Shown here: piece after piece, positions 45,271-54,238 of the stretch | Position numbering within the stretch: the stretch's first letter is position 1 | How the letters are laid out: every line of letters starts with the position of its first letter | Assembly (NCBI GenBank): GCA_020832305.1 | Contig: JAFIEV010000043.1 | Coordinates: 1 to 64,000, forward strand | Length of the DNA: 64,000 nt | Direction of reading: 5' to 3' | From: Cyclobacteriaceae bacterium | Lineage (GTDB): Bacteria; Bacteroidota; Bacteroidia; Cytophagales; Cyclobacteriaceae | Notes under the pieces: generated by a model | What the model was told of the DNA's origin: nothing | The model's input: the letters and a program-made list of their open reading frames with translations, nothing else | Database searches by the model: none | Made by a program: the position numbers and the translations under genes

Positions 45271-48200
45271 CTAAAATCCAATGTTTAAACCGATTGTATA
45301 GTTCTTGGCATTGGGATAACTGCCATAGTCAAGACCAAGATTTCGGTTTCCATTTGTCGCACCGCCTGAATTGTAATTTACTTCAGGATCATAGCCTTCG
45401 TAGCTGGTAAACGTGAGTATGTTTTGTGCACTAACATAAACCCTGAGTCTCGAAATTTTCAAACGCTCCAAAGCTGAAGCAGGCAAATTATAACCTAAGG
45501 CAAGGTTTTTCAAACGTGCAAAACTGCCATCATAGACAAATCTTGTGGAAACCCTGCGCGTTCTTCCGTTGAAGGCCCTTGGCACATTGGTATTTGTATT
45601 TTCCGGAGTCCATCGGTTCAATGCATTAGTAGTAGCGTTATTAATACCCGACATCAGGTCAAGTTCCAACAAGGTGTAGCTTAGGATATCATTACCCTGA
45701 GAACCCTGCCAGAATATATTCAAATCAAAGTTTTTCCATCTGAAGTCATTATTCCAACCCCAAATAAAGTTAGGCTGGGGATTGCCAATGATGGTGCGGT
45801 CGTTGGCATCGAGCCTGCCATCGGGCTGTCCTGTCAGGTTGCCCTGAGCATCTCTGAGACCATCGATATCCCTAAATTTTTCCCCACCGATCGCTTGTTC
45901 AAAACCAGCCCCTGGGAGAAAATCATCCCCTGCATTGTAGACACCATCATATATCCATCCAAAGAAGCTACCTACAGGATAACCCTCTCTTAACACCTGG
46001 GTATCACCTAAGCCTACCATATGACCAGGCCCTGATCCATATCGGATTTCATTACCATCAGGAAGTTTCAGAATTTTATTTCTGTTTGCAGAAATATTGA
46101 AATCGGTATCCCATTTCAAGTTACCTGTCAATACCTTACCGCCCAATGCGAGCTCTATTCCTTTGTTTTCTACTTCACCAATATTCTGGAGCTGTCCACC
46201 ATAACCTGAGTACTGAGGCAAAGGCACTGTAAACAGAAGATCAGAAGTAACCATTCGATAAACATCCAGCGATAGATTGATTCTATCATCCAGAAAGCTT
46301 ATATCAGTTCCCAGGTTTAACTGTGCGGTGGTTTCCCAGGTCAGGTCATTATTAGCAACGGCTGTAGGTCTGATCGCATTTACCGGCATTCCATCCATTA
46401 CAGTAAATACATCGGAAAAACGAGCCAGGGTTTGAAAGGGTTCAATGGCCTGGTTACCGGTTAAACCATAACTTACTCTCCATTTAAACTGACTAACCCA
46501 GTTAATATCGGCCATAAATTGCTCACTTCCCATATTCCAGGCAAAAGACCCCGATGGGAAAAATGCCCATTTGTTATTTTTGCTAAAGGTTGATGACCCA
46601 TCATACCTTGCATTGAAGTTAAAAAGGTACTTACCATCAATCGAGTAATTAACCCTTCCATAATAAGATTTCAATACCCAGTCAGTAAGACTTGAACCAG
46701 GTCGCATCCACACTGAGGCAGCGCCCAGGTTCCAGTACGAAAATGCATCCGTCAGGTAATTTTGCCCACTGGCACTCCAGCCTTCGTTATCCTCTCTTTG
46801 ATAAGAATAACCGGCCATAACATTAAGGCTGTGATTATTAAAGAGATTCTTATTGTAGGTTAAATAGTTTTCATTTAACAATGAGGTGCTGCGATTTGCA
46901 TTAATACTTGCTGCACCACCAACATTTCTGCCCGCATTAAGTGTAGTAGGCGTATAATTACCGGTTCTTCCACTATTTGTGGTAGCGCCCATAGTAACCC
47001 TGAATTTCAGATCTCTGAATATATCATATTCTGCATACAAATTCCCCTGCAATCTGTCATTTACAATTTGGTTGACAAATTGTGTTGCTACAGCATAAGG
47101 GTTATCGTGAGGGTCATTTAGTCTGGCAATGGTAAATCTTCCGTTTTGATCCCTGATGGGCTGATCGGGCTCAAATTTAAAAGCTCCTGCAATTACTCCC
47201 GTATTTCCCGATCCCCCTGATCCTTCCTGGGTTCTTGTTCCTTCCCTGGAAGTTCTCTGAGCGAAAATATTTAAGCCCATGCGGAGTTTATCGGTAGCTT
47301 TAATATCGAGATTACTGGTGATTGAAAAACGATTGTATTCAGAACCGATGATTACACCTTTCTGATCGAAATAGGCGCCTGAAACATAATAATTAACCGC
47401 ATCATTACCACCGGAAACAGAGAGCTGATGGTTTTGAATGGCTCCTGTTCTGAAAATGGCATCCTGCCAGTCGGTATCAGCGCCCATGGGCTGAATATTA
47501 GGCCTGGCATCACGGATATAATCAATGAATTGTTCCGCATTTAAAAGATCGAGGCGGTTTATCTCATTTTGTGAAGAATAAGATGTATTGTATTCTATCC
47601 TTGCTTTACCTGTTTGGCCTTTACGGGTAGTAACCATAATCACACCATTGGCACCTCTTGAGCCATATATGGCTGTTGCAGATGCATCTTTCAATACTTC
47701 TACCGATTGTATATCTTCCGGAGGCGGCATAGCGGCTCCGACAAAACCATCTACCACAATAATTGGATCACTGCTGGCATTAATGGAAGTACCTCCCCGT
47801 ATTCTGATTTTAAAGGCCGCTCCCGGTTCACCGTTATTTGCGGTAATTTGAACACCAGCTGCGCGTCCTTGCAGAGCCTGTACTGCACTTATGGCAGGAA
47901 ATGCCGTAAGTTGTTCTGATTTTACAGATGATACCGCACCTGTCAAATCACTTTTCCTGACCGTACCATAACCTACCACAACAATTTCCTCTAGGGCTGT
48001 TATATCAGCAGTAAGTACAACATCAATTACGCTTCGGTTTCCAATGGCTACTTCCTCTGTTATATAACCTACCGAACTGATGATCAGCACTGCATTTTCT
48101 GATACAGTAAGACTGAATCTGCCTTCAATGTCTGATACGGTTCCATTGGAAGTGCCTTTCTCTATTACATTTACTCCTGGCAAACCAGAATTATCATCAT

Positions 48201-48639
48201 CTGTGGTAATTCTTCCGGTAACTGTGCGGGATTGTTCAACAATTTCAATTATTTCCTCCTCACTGATTTTCCCGCTTACCCTTTTCACATCAATAGAATT
48301 ATTTACCTGTCTGAATTTCAGAGAAGCTTCCTTAGATAACTCCAACAGTATTTGTTCTACCGATGCATTTTGCAGAAACAAGTTAATTTTCTGATTGTTG
48401 CGAACATCCCGCTGGTCATAAGAAAATTTATAGGATGTTTTAGACTCCAGCAATTTAAAAACCTCCTGAAGGTTTTTGTCTTGTATATCTACGCTCAGAT
48501 ATACTTCTTTTACACTTTTAATATCTTGCGCGATATTATTTCCTGCTAAAAGAACATTCAGCAGTACTGCCTGGATAAGAATGCCTATAAAGGAATAATA
48601 AGATAGCATAGTGATTATGCGTAAAACTTTATTTTTCAT
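45271..48639 (-). CDS. SusC/RagA family TonB-linked transporter with STN signalling domain (locus 3)
   Basis: The start at 48639 gives 1122 residues and the usual leader (MKNKVLRIITMLSYYSFIGI); an ATG at 48663 is an alternative. An STN domain at about 55-115 (EVYLSVDIQDKNLQEVFKLL ... INLFLQNASVEQILLEL) precedes the carboxypeptidase-regulatory-like domain (VTGRITTDDDNSGLPGVNVI), plug (EIVVVGYGTVRKSDLTGAVS, LKDASATAIYGSRGANGVIM) and barrel ending IGLNIGF. The STN domain contacts the FecR-type anti-sigma factor in the periplasm when ligand is bound. The FecR and ECF sigma genes lie directly upstream, so this transporter senses as well as imports. Confidence 0.95.
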   Translation of the reverse strand: MKNKVLRIITMLSYYSFIGILIQAVLLNVLLAGNNIAQDIKSVKEVYLSVDIQDKNLQEVFKLLESKTSYKFSYDQRDVRNNQKINLFLQNASVEQILLELSKEASLKFRQVNNSIDVKRVSGKISEEEIIEIVEQSRTVTGRITTDDDNSGLPGVNVIEKGTSNGTVSDIEGRFSLTVSENAVLIISSVGYITEEVAIGNRSVIDVVLTADITALEEIVVVGYGTVRKSDLTGAVSSVKSEQLTAFPAISAVQALQGRAAGVQITANNGEPGAAFKIRIRGGTSINASSDPIIVVDGFVGAAMPPPEDIQSVEVLKDASATAIYGSRGANGVIMVTTRKGQTGKARIEYNTSYSSQNEINRLDLLNAEQFIDYIRDARPNIQPMGADTDWQDAIFRTGAIQNHQLSVSGGNDAVNYYVSGAYFDQKGVIIGSEYNRFSITSNLDIKATDKLRMGLNIFAQRTSREGTRTQEGSGGSGNTGVIAGAFKFEPDQPIRDQNGRFTIARLNDPHDNPYAVATQFVNQIVNDRLQGNLYAEYDIFRDLKFRVTMGATTNSGRTGNYTPTTLNAGRNVGGAASINANRSTSLLNENYLTYNKNLFNNHSLNVMAGYSYQREDNEGWSASGQNYLTDAFSYWNLGAASVWMRPGSSLTDWVLKSYYGRVNYSIDGKYLFNFNARYDGSSTFSKNNKWAFFPSGSFAWNMGSEQFMADINWVSQFKWRVSYGLTGNQAIEPFQTLARFSDVFTVMDGMPVNAIRPTAVANNDLTWETTAQLNLGTDISFLDDRINLSLDVYRMVTSDLLFTVPLPQYSGYGGQLQNIGEVENKGIELALGGKVLTGNLKWDTDFNISANRNKILKLPDGNEIRYGSGPGHMVGLGDTQVLREGYPVGSFFGWIYDGVYNAGDDFLPGAGFEQAIGGEKFRDIDGLRDAQGNLTGQPDGRLDANDRTIIGNPQPNFIWGWNNDFRWKNFDLNIFWQGSQGNDILSYTLLELDLMSGINNATTNALNRWTPENTNTNVPRAFNGRTRRVSTRFVYDGSFARLKNLALGYNLPASALERLKISRLRVYVSAQNILTFTSYEGYDPEVNYNSGGATNGNRNLGLDYGSYPNAKNYTIGLNIGF

Positions 48640-48720
48640 AAATTTGAATGTTTTATAATACATATTAAAACCTGTGATATAACCCATTTAATTTTGCGTT
48701 GGGGTTATATCCAAATACCA

Positions 48721-48751
48721 GACCGGTTTTGCGTACCAGGCAAAGCCGGTC
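48721..48751. other. Intergenic hairpin between FecR and SusC genes
   Basis: GACCGGTTTTGC pairs with GCAAAGCCGGTC (11 pairs plus one G-T wobble) around a 7-base loop. A T-run follows only on the plus strand, so for minus-strand transcripts it is not a normal terminator. It may process or attenuate the mRNA between fecR and susC. Confidence 0.55.
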
Positions 48752-48756
48752 ATTTT

Positions 48757-49809
48757 TTATTCTCTTGTAAATCGAATACTTACCTCCTTTCCTTTTATTT
48801 TAAATTCAATATTTTCAGTAAACGCAAGTCTTTGAAGTACCAGTTCAAGACTTAAATTTTCAAATTGACCATTGTATTCCCATTTATCAACCGGCTGATT
48901 TTCAATAACAAAAACCACGTCGTACCATCTTGAAAGACGGGCAAATACTTCTTTATGGCTTGATTTACTGAAATAGATTATTCCATCTTTCCAGGCCAGA
49001 TCCCTGCCATAATCAATATTTGTAATTTTGGGTTTATCAGATTTGTCATTCAACACGGCCTTTTGACCAGGAGATAATGTATACCGATCTTTTTGAGTGG
49101 ATAAATCTCTCCCGTAAGATACACCTCCTTCGAGTAATGCCACCGTCAATTGTGCATCATTCCTGTATGATATCACATTAAAAGATGTACCAAATGCCCT
49201 CACGAATCCATTTCGTGTCAGGACCGTAAAGGGCCGGGAGGGATCACTTTCAACCTCAAAAAAGGCTTCTCCAATGAGTTCTATTAACCGGTTGTTCCGG
49301 TCAAATGGAACATTGTATCGAATTGAACTTTCCACATTTAACCATATACGCGTACTATCGGGAAGTTTGTGCAGTGTGCGAATGCCTGGTCCTGATTCTT
49401 TTACAATTGGCTTTTCGACAATTTGTGTCTGCACTGGCTTCTGTTCATCAGCGATCTTAATAAATAAATACACTACCATTGCTACCAAAGCAATGGAAGC
49501 TGCATATCTGAAGACTGTACCTATCCAACCAATATTGAAGGAATGACTTTTAACAGGCCTGATGCTTATGGCTTTTTTCGATAATAATTTATTCAGAACT
49601 TCCTCATACTCCTCCGCTGAGGCCTCAAGTTTTTTAAACTCCAGGGCGCTTAAAAACTCCCGTGCCAGTAATATTAACTCTTGCTGCCCGGGTTGAGCTG
49701 TCATATATTGCTGCCAGAAATGTTGATCTTCGGGATTGCCTTCCCTCACCCATTTGATAAAATCAGGGTCGGTTACGAAATCTTCAAAAGTGTATTTATG
49801 ATATTTCAT
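48757..49809 (-). CDS. FecR family anti-sigma factor
   Basis: The 350-residue inner membrane protein has a cytoplasmic N-terminal part (about 1-90) that would hold the sigma factor. One membrane segment follows (WIGTVFRYAASIALVAMVVY, about 94-118), then the periplasmic FecR domain (RTLHKLPDSTRIWLNVESSI ... GEAFFEVESDPSRPFTVLTR) and the C-terminal DUF4974-type secretin-like domain (VFARLSRWYDVVFVIENQ ... ENIEFKIKGKEVSIRF). In this family a signal from a SusC STN domain frees or activates the ECF sigma factor. The cognate sigma gene is upstream and the STN-SusC gene downstream. Confidence 0.93.
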   Translation of the reverse strand: MKYHKYTFEDFVTDPDFIKWVREGNPEDQHFWQQYMTAQPGQQELILLAREFLSALEFKKLEASAEEYEEVLNKLLSKKAISIRPVKSHSFNIGWIGTVFRYAASIALVAMVVYLFIKIADEQKPVQTQIVEKPIVKESGPGIRTLHKLPDSTRIWLNVESSIRYNVPFDRNNRLIELIGEAFFEVESDPSRPFTVLTRNGFVRAFGTSFNVISYRNDAQLTVALLEGGVSYGRDLSTQKDRYTLSPGQKAVLNDKSDKPKITNIDYGRDLAWKDGIIYFSKSSHKEVFARLSRWYDVVFVIENQPVDKWEYNGQFENLSLELVLQRLAFTENIEFKIKGKEVSIRFTRE

Positions 49810-49939
49810 CTCTTTACTCTCAACAGTAAAAGCAAAAAAATTGATTTATCCATCAAAAAAATTTCAAATAATCAAAATATTGCGAAACCATACAAATTAC
49901 AATAACCTTCTATGAAGGAATCTCAAAAAATGATTTGAT

Positions 49940-50611
49940 TTATTGAATTTTTACTAAAGCTAGTATAAACAAAATTTCAACCACAGAAAGTCTTGATCTC
50001 AAAATGGCTAAGGTTTTGTAAAGCAGATTCTGGGTGGCTTTTTTACTTTCAAATTGCATAAGCTCCTGAATTTTATCCAGGGTAAATCCTTCATAATAAA
50101 AATAAAAAATAATTTCGCGCTGGCGATTGGTAAGCTTCATAATAGCATCATTGAGTTTATTCCTGCGTTCTTCGTCAATTTGTCTGTTAATTAACAACTC
50201 CTCGACAGGAATGCTAAACTCAAAATCCATTCCCTTATAATCTGATTTCTCAGCAACAAACTTTGATTCTTTTTTCAAAAGGGATATGAGTCTTATTTTT
50301 AATGATTTCAGCAGGTAAAAGCGAATGTTATCTGTTGACGAGAGTTTTTGCCGTTTCACTTTTAATTCCAGGAAAAGGTCATGAATTGCATCTTTAATAC
50401 ATTCACGATTTGATGTAAACTGGCTTCCATAGCGAAACAAAGCGTAAAAATGCGTTTTGTAAATGTGCACAAAAGCTATTTCATTGCCATTTTTAAAAAG
50501 TGACCAAACTTCCTCATCCTTTTTGTTTTGGTAGAACTTTTCATGCTCATTGAATGTATTTAACTGAGAAAATACTTCAGCTGGCTGGTTGTTTACATTT
50601 GCTTTATGCAT
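49940..50611 (-). CDS. ECF-type RNA polymerase sigma factor
   Basis: The 223-residue protein has sigma region 2 (FVHIYKTHFYALFRYGSQFT, CIKDAIHDLFLELKVKR, about 50-110) and region 4 (AIMKLTNRQREIIFYFYYEG, LDKIQELMQFESKKATQNLL, about 155-205). It is of the Bacteroidota type found next to FecR and SusC, and its likely targets are the SusC/SusD locus 3 genes. It has an extra N-terminal stretch of about 30 residues. A good promoter match lies just upstream. Confidence 0.92.
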   Translation of the reverse strand: MHKANVNNQPAEVFSQLNTFNEHEKFYQNKKDEEVWSLFKNGNEIAFVHIYKTHFYALFRYGSQFTSNRECIKDAIHDLFLELKVKRQKLSSTDNIRFYLLKSLKIRLISLLKKESKFVAEKSDYKGMDFEFSIPVEELLINRQIDEERRNKLNDAIMKLTNRQREIIFYFYYEGFTLDKIQELMQFESKKATQNLLYKTLAILRSRLSVVEILFILALVKIQ

Positions 50612-50636
50612 GTTAAAAAATGTGGAATTGTATTAC

Positions 50637-50667
50637 CAAATATAAGATAAAAGATCAAAAATTCAAA
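50637..50667 (-). promoter_or_regulatory. Bacteroidota-type promoter of the ECF sigma gene
   Basis: On the minus strand TTTG (50664-50667), a 19-base spacer and TATATTTG (50637-50644) match the housekeeping consensus exactly. Transcription would start near 50630, about 20 bases before the start codon. Confidence 0.65.
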
Positions 50668-50753
50668 GTCAACTTTATAAATCTCTGGTCAGCTTAAAAT
50701 GGATTTCAGTAAATGTGAAAATAATTGCGCATAACCGGAACATCGTTTAATCG

Positions 50754-50782
50754 AAAAAGGCCATCCAATGAGATGGCCTTTT
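50754..50782 (-). terminator. Terminator of the Gfo/Idh - epimerase - DUF1080 operon
   Basis: AAAAGGCCATC pairs with GATGGCCTTTT around a 6-base loop, flanked by A and T runs so that it works in both directions. It lies 32 bases after the DUF1080 stop. Confidence 0.88.
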
Positions 50783-50813
50783 ATGCGTTAAATGATAAAT
50801 CAATGAAAAGCGT

Positions 50814-51533
50814 CTACAACCTTTTTACCCTGATGTTTCTAAACCAGATTTCGTCTCCATGGTCCTGCAATGCAATATGACCTTTGCCCGCTCTGCCATA
50901 CAATGGCCATTTTTTAAATTTAGATCTTTCAAGCTGCTCTTCCCATTGCGGAGAACCGAGCACATACTCTACCACTTTGGTGCCGTTGAGCCAGTGTTCT
51001 ACACGACCATTATCTACGACAATGCGCACTTTATTCCATTCACCGACCGGCCTTACGGTTTCTACAGAACTCGATTGCATATCATAGTTATCACCGGTTC
51101 TGTGGGTTGGTATTTTTCCGTCAGGATGGTTATCATTGTCCAGTAATTGAAATTCAGGGCCACTAAAAAATGTATTTCTCAGGGTATCGGCTTCAGCTAC
51201 ATGGAAAAAAATACCACTGTTACCTCCCTCAGAGATTTTCCATTCCAGTTCCAATTCAAAACTCTCAAATTGTTCTCTGGTAATGATATCTCCACCACCC
51301 TTTTCTGAGAGCCATAGGTTGCCATCCTCATCAATCTGCCACTGGGGTCTTACCTGGTCTTCGCGGTAAGTCCTCCATGCATCAAGATTTGAGCCATCGA
51401 ACAGGGTAATCCATTCCTCAGCTGCAGGACCTGCGTCAGTGGTTTGAGATTCGGAGGATTTCTTTTCCCCACATGAAGCAATCAAAAAAAACAGGGCAAT
51501 CAAAATCCCTGAAGTATTGTGTAACTTTTTCAT
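50814..51533 (-). CDS. DUF1080 (3-keto-disaccharide hydrolase-type) lipoprotein
   Basis: The 239-residue lipoprotein (signal ending IASC near residue 21) has one concanavalin-like beta-sandwich of the DUF1080 family at about 40-238: WITLFDGSNLDAWRTY, FESFELELEWKISEGGNSGI, FFHVAEADT, EFQLLDNDNHPDGK, GEWNKVRIVVDNGRVEHWLN, IALQDHGDEIWFRNIRVK. Members have been linked to cleavage of 3-keto-glycosides, which fits the oxidoreductase encoded two genes upstream. It would act in the periplasm or at the surface. It is the last gene of a three-gene minus-strand operon. Confidence 0.85.
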   Translation of the reverse strand: MKKLHNTSGILIALFFLIASCGEKKSSESQTTDAGPAAEEWITLFDGSNLDAWRTYREDQVRPQWQIDEDGNLWLSEKGGGDIITREQFESFELELEWKISEGGNSGIFFHVAEADTLRNTFFSGPEFQLLDNDNHPDGKIPTHRTGDNYDMQSSSVETVRPVGEWNKVRIVVDNGRVEHWLNGTKVVEYVLGSPQWEEQLERSKFKKWPLYGRAGKGHIALQDHGDEIWFRNIRVKRL

Positions 51534-51565
51534 AAATGCGATTTTTTATAAATATTAAAATATTA

Positions 51566-51592
51566 GCACGTGCAGTCTTCTGCTGCACGTGC
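51566..51592. other. Intergenic 10-bp stem-loop
   Basis: GCACGTGCAG and CTGCACGTGC pair perfectly around a 7-base loop, between the epimerase stop and the DUF1080 start. No strong T-run follows on the minus strand. It may stabilise or process the operon mRNA. Confidence 0.5.
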
Positions 51593-51616
51593 GTGAAAAC
51601 AAATAATCAATCTTGT

Positions 51617-52660
51617 TTACAAGCCCAGTATTTTTTTATTTCCCTGCTCATCTGTACCCGCATCGGCAAAATCATCAAAAGCTTTTTCTGTTTTGCGAAT
51701 CATATGCGCAGCGATAAAAGGTGCACCTTCAGCGGCACCGTCTTCCGGATGCTTTAAACAGCACTCCCACTCAAGCACTGCCCATCCCTGGTAATCATAC
51801 TGAGCCAGTTTGCTGAATATACCACTGAAATCAACCTGACCATCTCCCAGAGACCTGAACCGGCCCGGACGATCGACCCAGCCCTGATAACCTCCATAAA
51901 CACCGGACTTACCGGTTGGATTAAGTTCTGCATCCTTTACGTGGAACATCTTGATGCGCTCATGGTAAAAATCAATGAACTGTAGATAATCCAGCGCCTG
52001 TAATACAAAATGGCTGGGATCATATAAAATATTGGCCCTCTTATGATGGTTTAATGCTTCGAGAAACATCTCAAAGGTTATGCCATCGTGCAGGTCTTCT
52101 CCAGGATGCAATTCATAACAAACATCTACACCATTTTCGTCAAATACATCGAGGATGGGCTTCCATCGGTTTGCCAATTCTTTAAAACCAGTATCAACCA
52201 GGCCGGCAGGTCTCTGTGGCCAGGGATATACAAATGGCCACAACAATGCGCCTGAAAAGGTTGCGTGCTCGGTCAGCCCCAGATTTTTACTGGCCACAGC
52301 AGCATATTTCAATTGTTGAATGGCCCAGTCGGTGCGCGCTTTTGGATTATTGTGCGTTTCCTTGGGGGCAAAACCGTCAAACATGGTATCATAAGCCGGG
52401 TGGACAGCCACCAATTGCCCCTGCAGGTGGGTCGACAGTTCTGTAATCTCCAGGCCATGCTTTTCAACCGTACCTTTCACTTCGTCTGCGTAGGTCTTAC
52501 TCTCTGCCAGTTTTTTGAGATCTACACATCTTGAGTCCCAGGAAGGTATTTGCACCCCTGAATAACCCAGTTCAGCCATATAGGCACAAATATTGTCGAG
52601 GGTACTAAACGGGGCTTCGTCGCCCATAAACTGTGCTAAAAAAATTGCAGGTCCTTTCAT
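51617..52660 (-). CDS. Sugar phosphate isomerase/epimerase
   Basis: The 347-residue cytoplasmic TIM barrel of the xylose isomerase-like superfamily shows YMAELGYSGVQIPSWDSRCV at the first strands, then GVDVCYELHPGEDLHDG, ANILYDPSHFVLQALDY, IKMFHVKDAELNP and GWAVLEWECCLKHPEDGA. These carry the expected metal ligands (Glu, Asp/His, His, Glu). There is no signal peptide. It lies between a Gfo/Idh/MocA oxidoreductase and DUF1080. Such trios handle oxidised (keto) sugars or inositols, but the exact reaction is inferred. Confidence 0.87.
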   Translation of the reverse strand: MKGPAIFLAQFMGDEAPFSTLDNICAYMAELGYSGVQIPSWDSRCVDLKKLAESKTYADEVKGTVEKHGLEITELSTHLQGQLVAVHPAYDTMFDGFAPKETHNNPKARTDWAIQQLKYAAVASKNLGLTEHATFSGALLWPFVYPWPQRPAGLVDTGFKELANRWKPILDVFDENGVDVCYELHPGEDLHDGITFEMFLEALNHHKRANILYDPSHFVLQALDYLQFIDFYHERIKMFHVKDAELNPTGKSGVYGGYQGWVDRPGRFRSLGDGQVDFSGIFSKLAQYDYQGWAVLEWECCLKHPEDGAAEGAPFIAAHMIRKTEKAFDDFADAGTDEQGNKKILGL

Positions 52661-52736
52661 TTCTAAGCCTTTTTTGTTTCTTCAAAAATTACTAATACGA
52701 AATGGCAACAGCATAGTATCTGTTACCACTGTTGTT

Positions 52737-53894
52737 TTATATTTTAACCCATTTCTGCTCGCTTTGCCCGCTGGCAATGGCAGCATCAATGAATTTCATT
52801 CCTCTTACTCCATCATGAACAGTTGGAAAATCGAGATACTTAGGATCTGGATCCCTTCCTTCGGCTTTGGCCTGAAGAACCCTGGCTACATTGCGGTAAA
52901 TATTTGCAAAAGCCTCGAGATAACCTTCGGGATGGCCACCGGGAACGCGGGTATGAGCCATGGCATTTTCACCCATATAGGCCCTGTCACCACCAGTCCG
53001 GTAAATCTCTGCCGGCTTATCAAGCCATTTGACAATCATGGTATTTGGCTCCATCTGATGCCATTCCAGGCCGCCCTTTTCGCCATATATTCTAATATTC
53101 AAGGCATTTTCCTCTCCTGCACTGATCTGGCTGCAGTGTAAAACACCTTTGGCGCCATTGTCAAAACGAATCAGGAAGTTGCCATCATCGTCGAGTAACC
53201 TACCCGGAACAAAAGTACTTACATCAGCACAAATCTCGGTGATTTTTAATCCTGATATATATTCTGCCAGGTTTTCAGCATGTGTTCCTATATCACCTAT
53301 AGCTCCGGCTTTGCCAGATCTTTTCGGGTCAGTTCTCCACGATGCCTGCTGCTGGCCGGTTTGCTCAATTGGTGTGGACAGCCAGCCCTGGGGATACTCA
53401 ACCACAACTTTTCTGATCTTACCAAATGCACCCGCTTTCACCATATCCCTGGCTTGCTTTACCATAGGATACCCTGTATATGTATGCGTAACTGCAAAGG
53501 TAAGACCGGTCTTTTCAACGAGTCTCTCCAACTCCAAAGCTTCATCAAGATTAAAAGATAGTGGTTTTTCACAGACAACGCTAAATCCATTTTCAAGTGC
53601 TAGTTTAGCCGGCTCGAAATGTACATGATTGGGGGTAACAATACTTACAAAATCAATGCGCTGATCTGCCGGCATTTTACTTTCCTTCTCAAACATTTCA
53701 TGATAGGTACGATAAACCCGGTCTGCCGGTAAAAATAAATCCTGACCTGAAAGAAGGGAAATTTCAGGGTCAATGTGGAAAGCACCGCAGACCAGCTCTA
53801 TCTGGCCATCAATATTAGCGGCAATCCTGTGTACGGCACCTATAAAGGCACCCCGGCCACCTCCGACCATGCCCATTCTGATTTTTCTACTCAT
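52737..53894 (-). CDS. Gfo/Idh/MocA family oxidoreductase
   Basis: The 385-residue protein starts with a Rossmann nucleotide-binding motif (RIRMGMVGGGRGAFIGAVHR-like, residues 3-22). The catalytic signature CEKPLSFNLDEALEL (near residue 112) has the Lys of the EKP motif, and GDIGTHAENLAEYISG (near 200) holds the typical D-x3-H. The family oxidises or reduces sugars and inositols with NAD(P), often at C3. It is the first gene of the operon with the epimerase and DUF1080, which suggests it makes or reduces a 3-keto sugar. Confidence 0.92.
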   Translation of the reverse strand: MSRKIRMGMVGGGRGAFIGAVHRIAANIDGQIELVCGAFHIDPEISLLSGQDLFLPADRVYRTYHEMFEKESKMPADQRIDFVSIVTPNHVHFEPAKLALENGFSVVCEKPLSFNLDEALELERLVEKTGLTFAVTHTYTGYPMVKQARDMVKAGAFGKIRKVVVEYPQGWLSTPIEQTGQQQASWRTDPKRSGKAGAIGDIGTHAENLAEYISGLKITEICADVSTFVPGRLLDDDGNFLIRFDNGAKGVLHCSQISAGEENALNIRIYGEKGGLEWHQMEPNTMIVKWLDKPAEIYRTGGDRAYMGENAMAHTRVPGGHPEGYLEAFANIYRNVARVLQAKAEGRDPDPKYLDFPTVHDGVRGMKFIDAAIASGQSEQKWVKI

Positions 53895-54187
53895 TTTTTA
53901 GGTTTTTTGTTTGAAAAAATACTTGAAAAAAGACCCATTAGGTCAAAAAACAGCCAAATCGACTACAATTGGCTTTAGCCAGCAATCTTCCCTGAGGAAT
54001 GGCCGTTTCTCATTCCAATATTAATAAGAATTCGTGAAAAGGCCACAAATAAATTTAAGTGCAAGACTAATTTTGATTTTGACTGATTTCTTCGAATATA
54101 TTATTGCAACTTTAGCAATAAGTCACCCAGATTGTTACGCACTGAAATACAGTCATTTAAATAAAATAAAATAGTATTTTATAAATA
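53895..54187. other. AT-rich divergent gap, no gene seen
   Basis: This stretch lies between the divergent Gfo/Idh gene and the glycosyltransferase. It contains no protein-like frame and no tRNA. The promoter of the glycosyltransferase begins at its right edge. Confidence 0.5.
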
Positions 54188-54220
54188 ATTGAATAATAAA
54201 TGTTAATTTTTATATATTTG
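54188..54220 (+). promoter_or_regulatory. Bacteroidota-type promoter of the glycosyltransferase gene
   Basis: ATTG (54188-54191), a 21-base spacer and TATATTTG (54213-54220) match the consensus. Transcription should start near 54227, only about 12 bases before the GTG at 54239, which bears on the start codon question for this gene. Confidence 0.55.
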
Positions 54221-54238
54221 TCAAAATAATTATAGACC

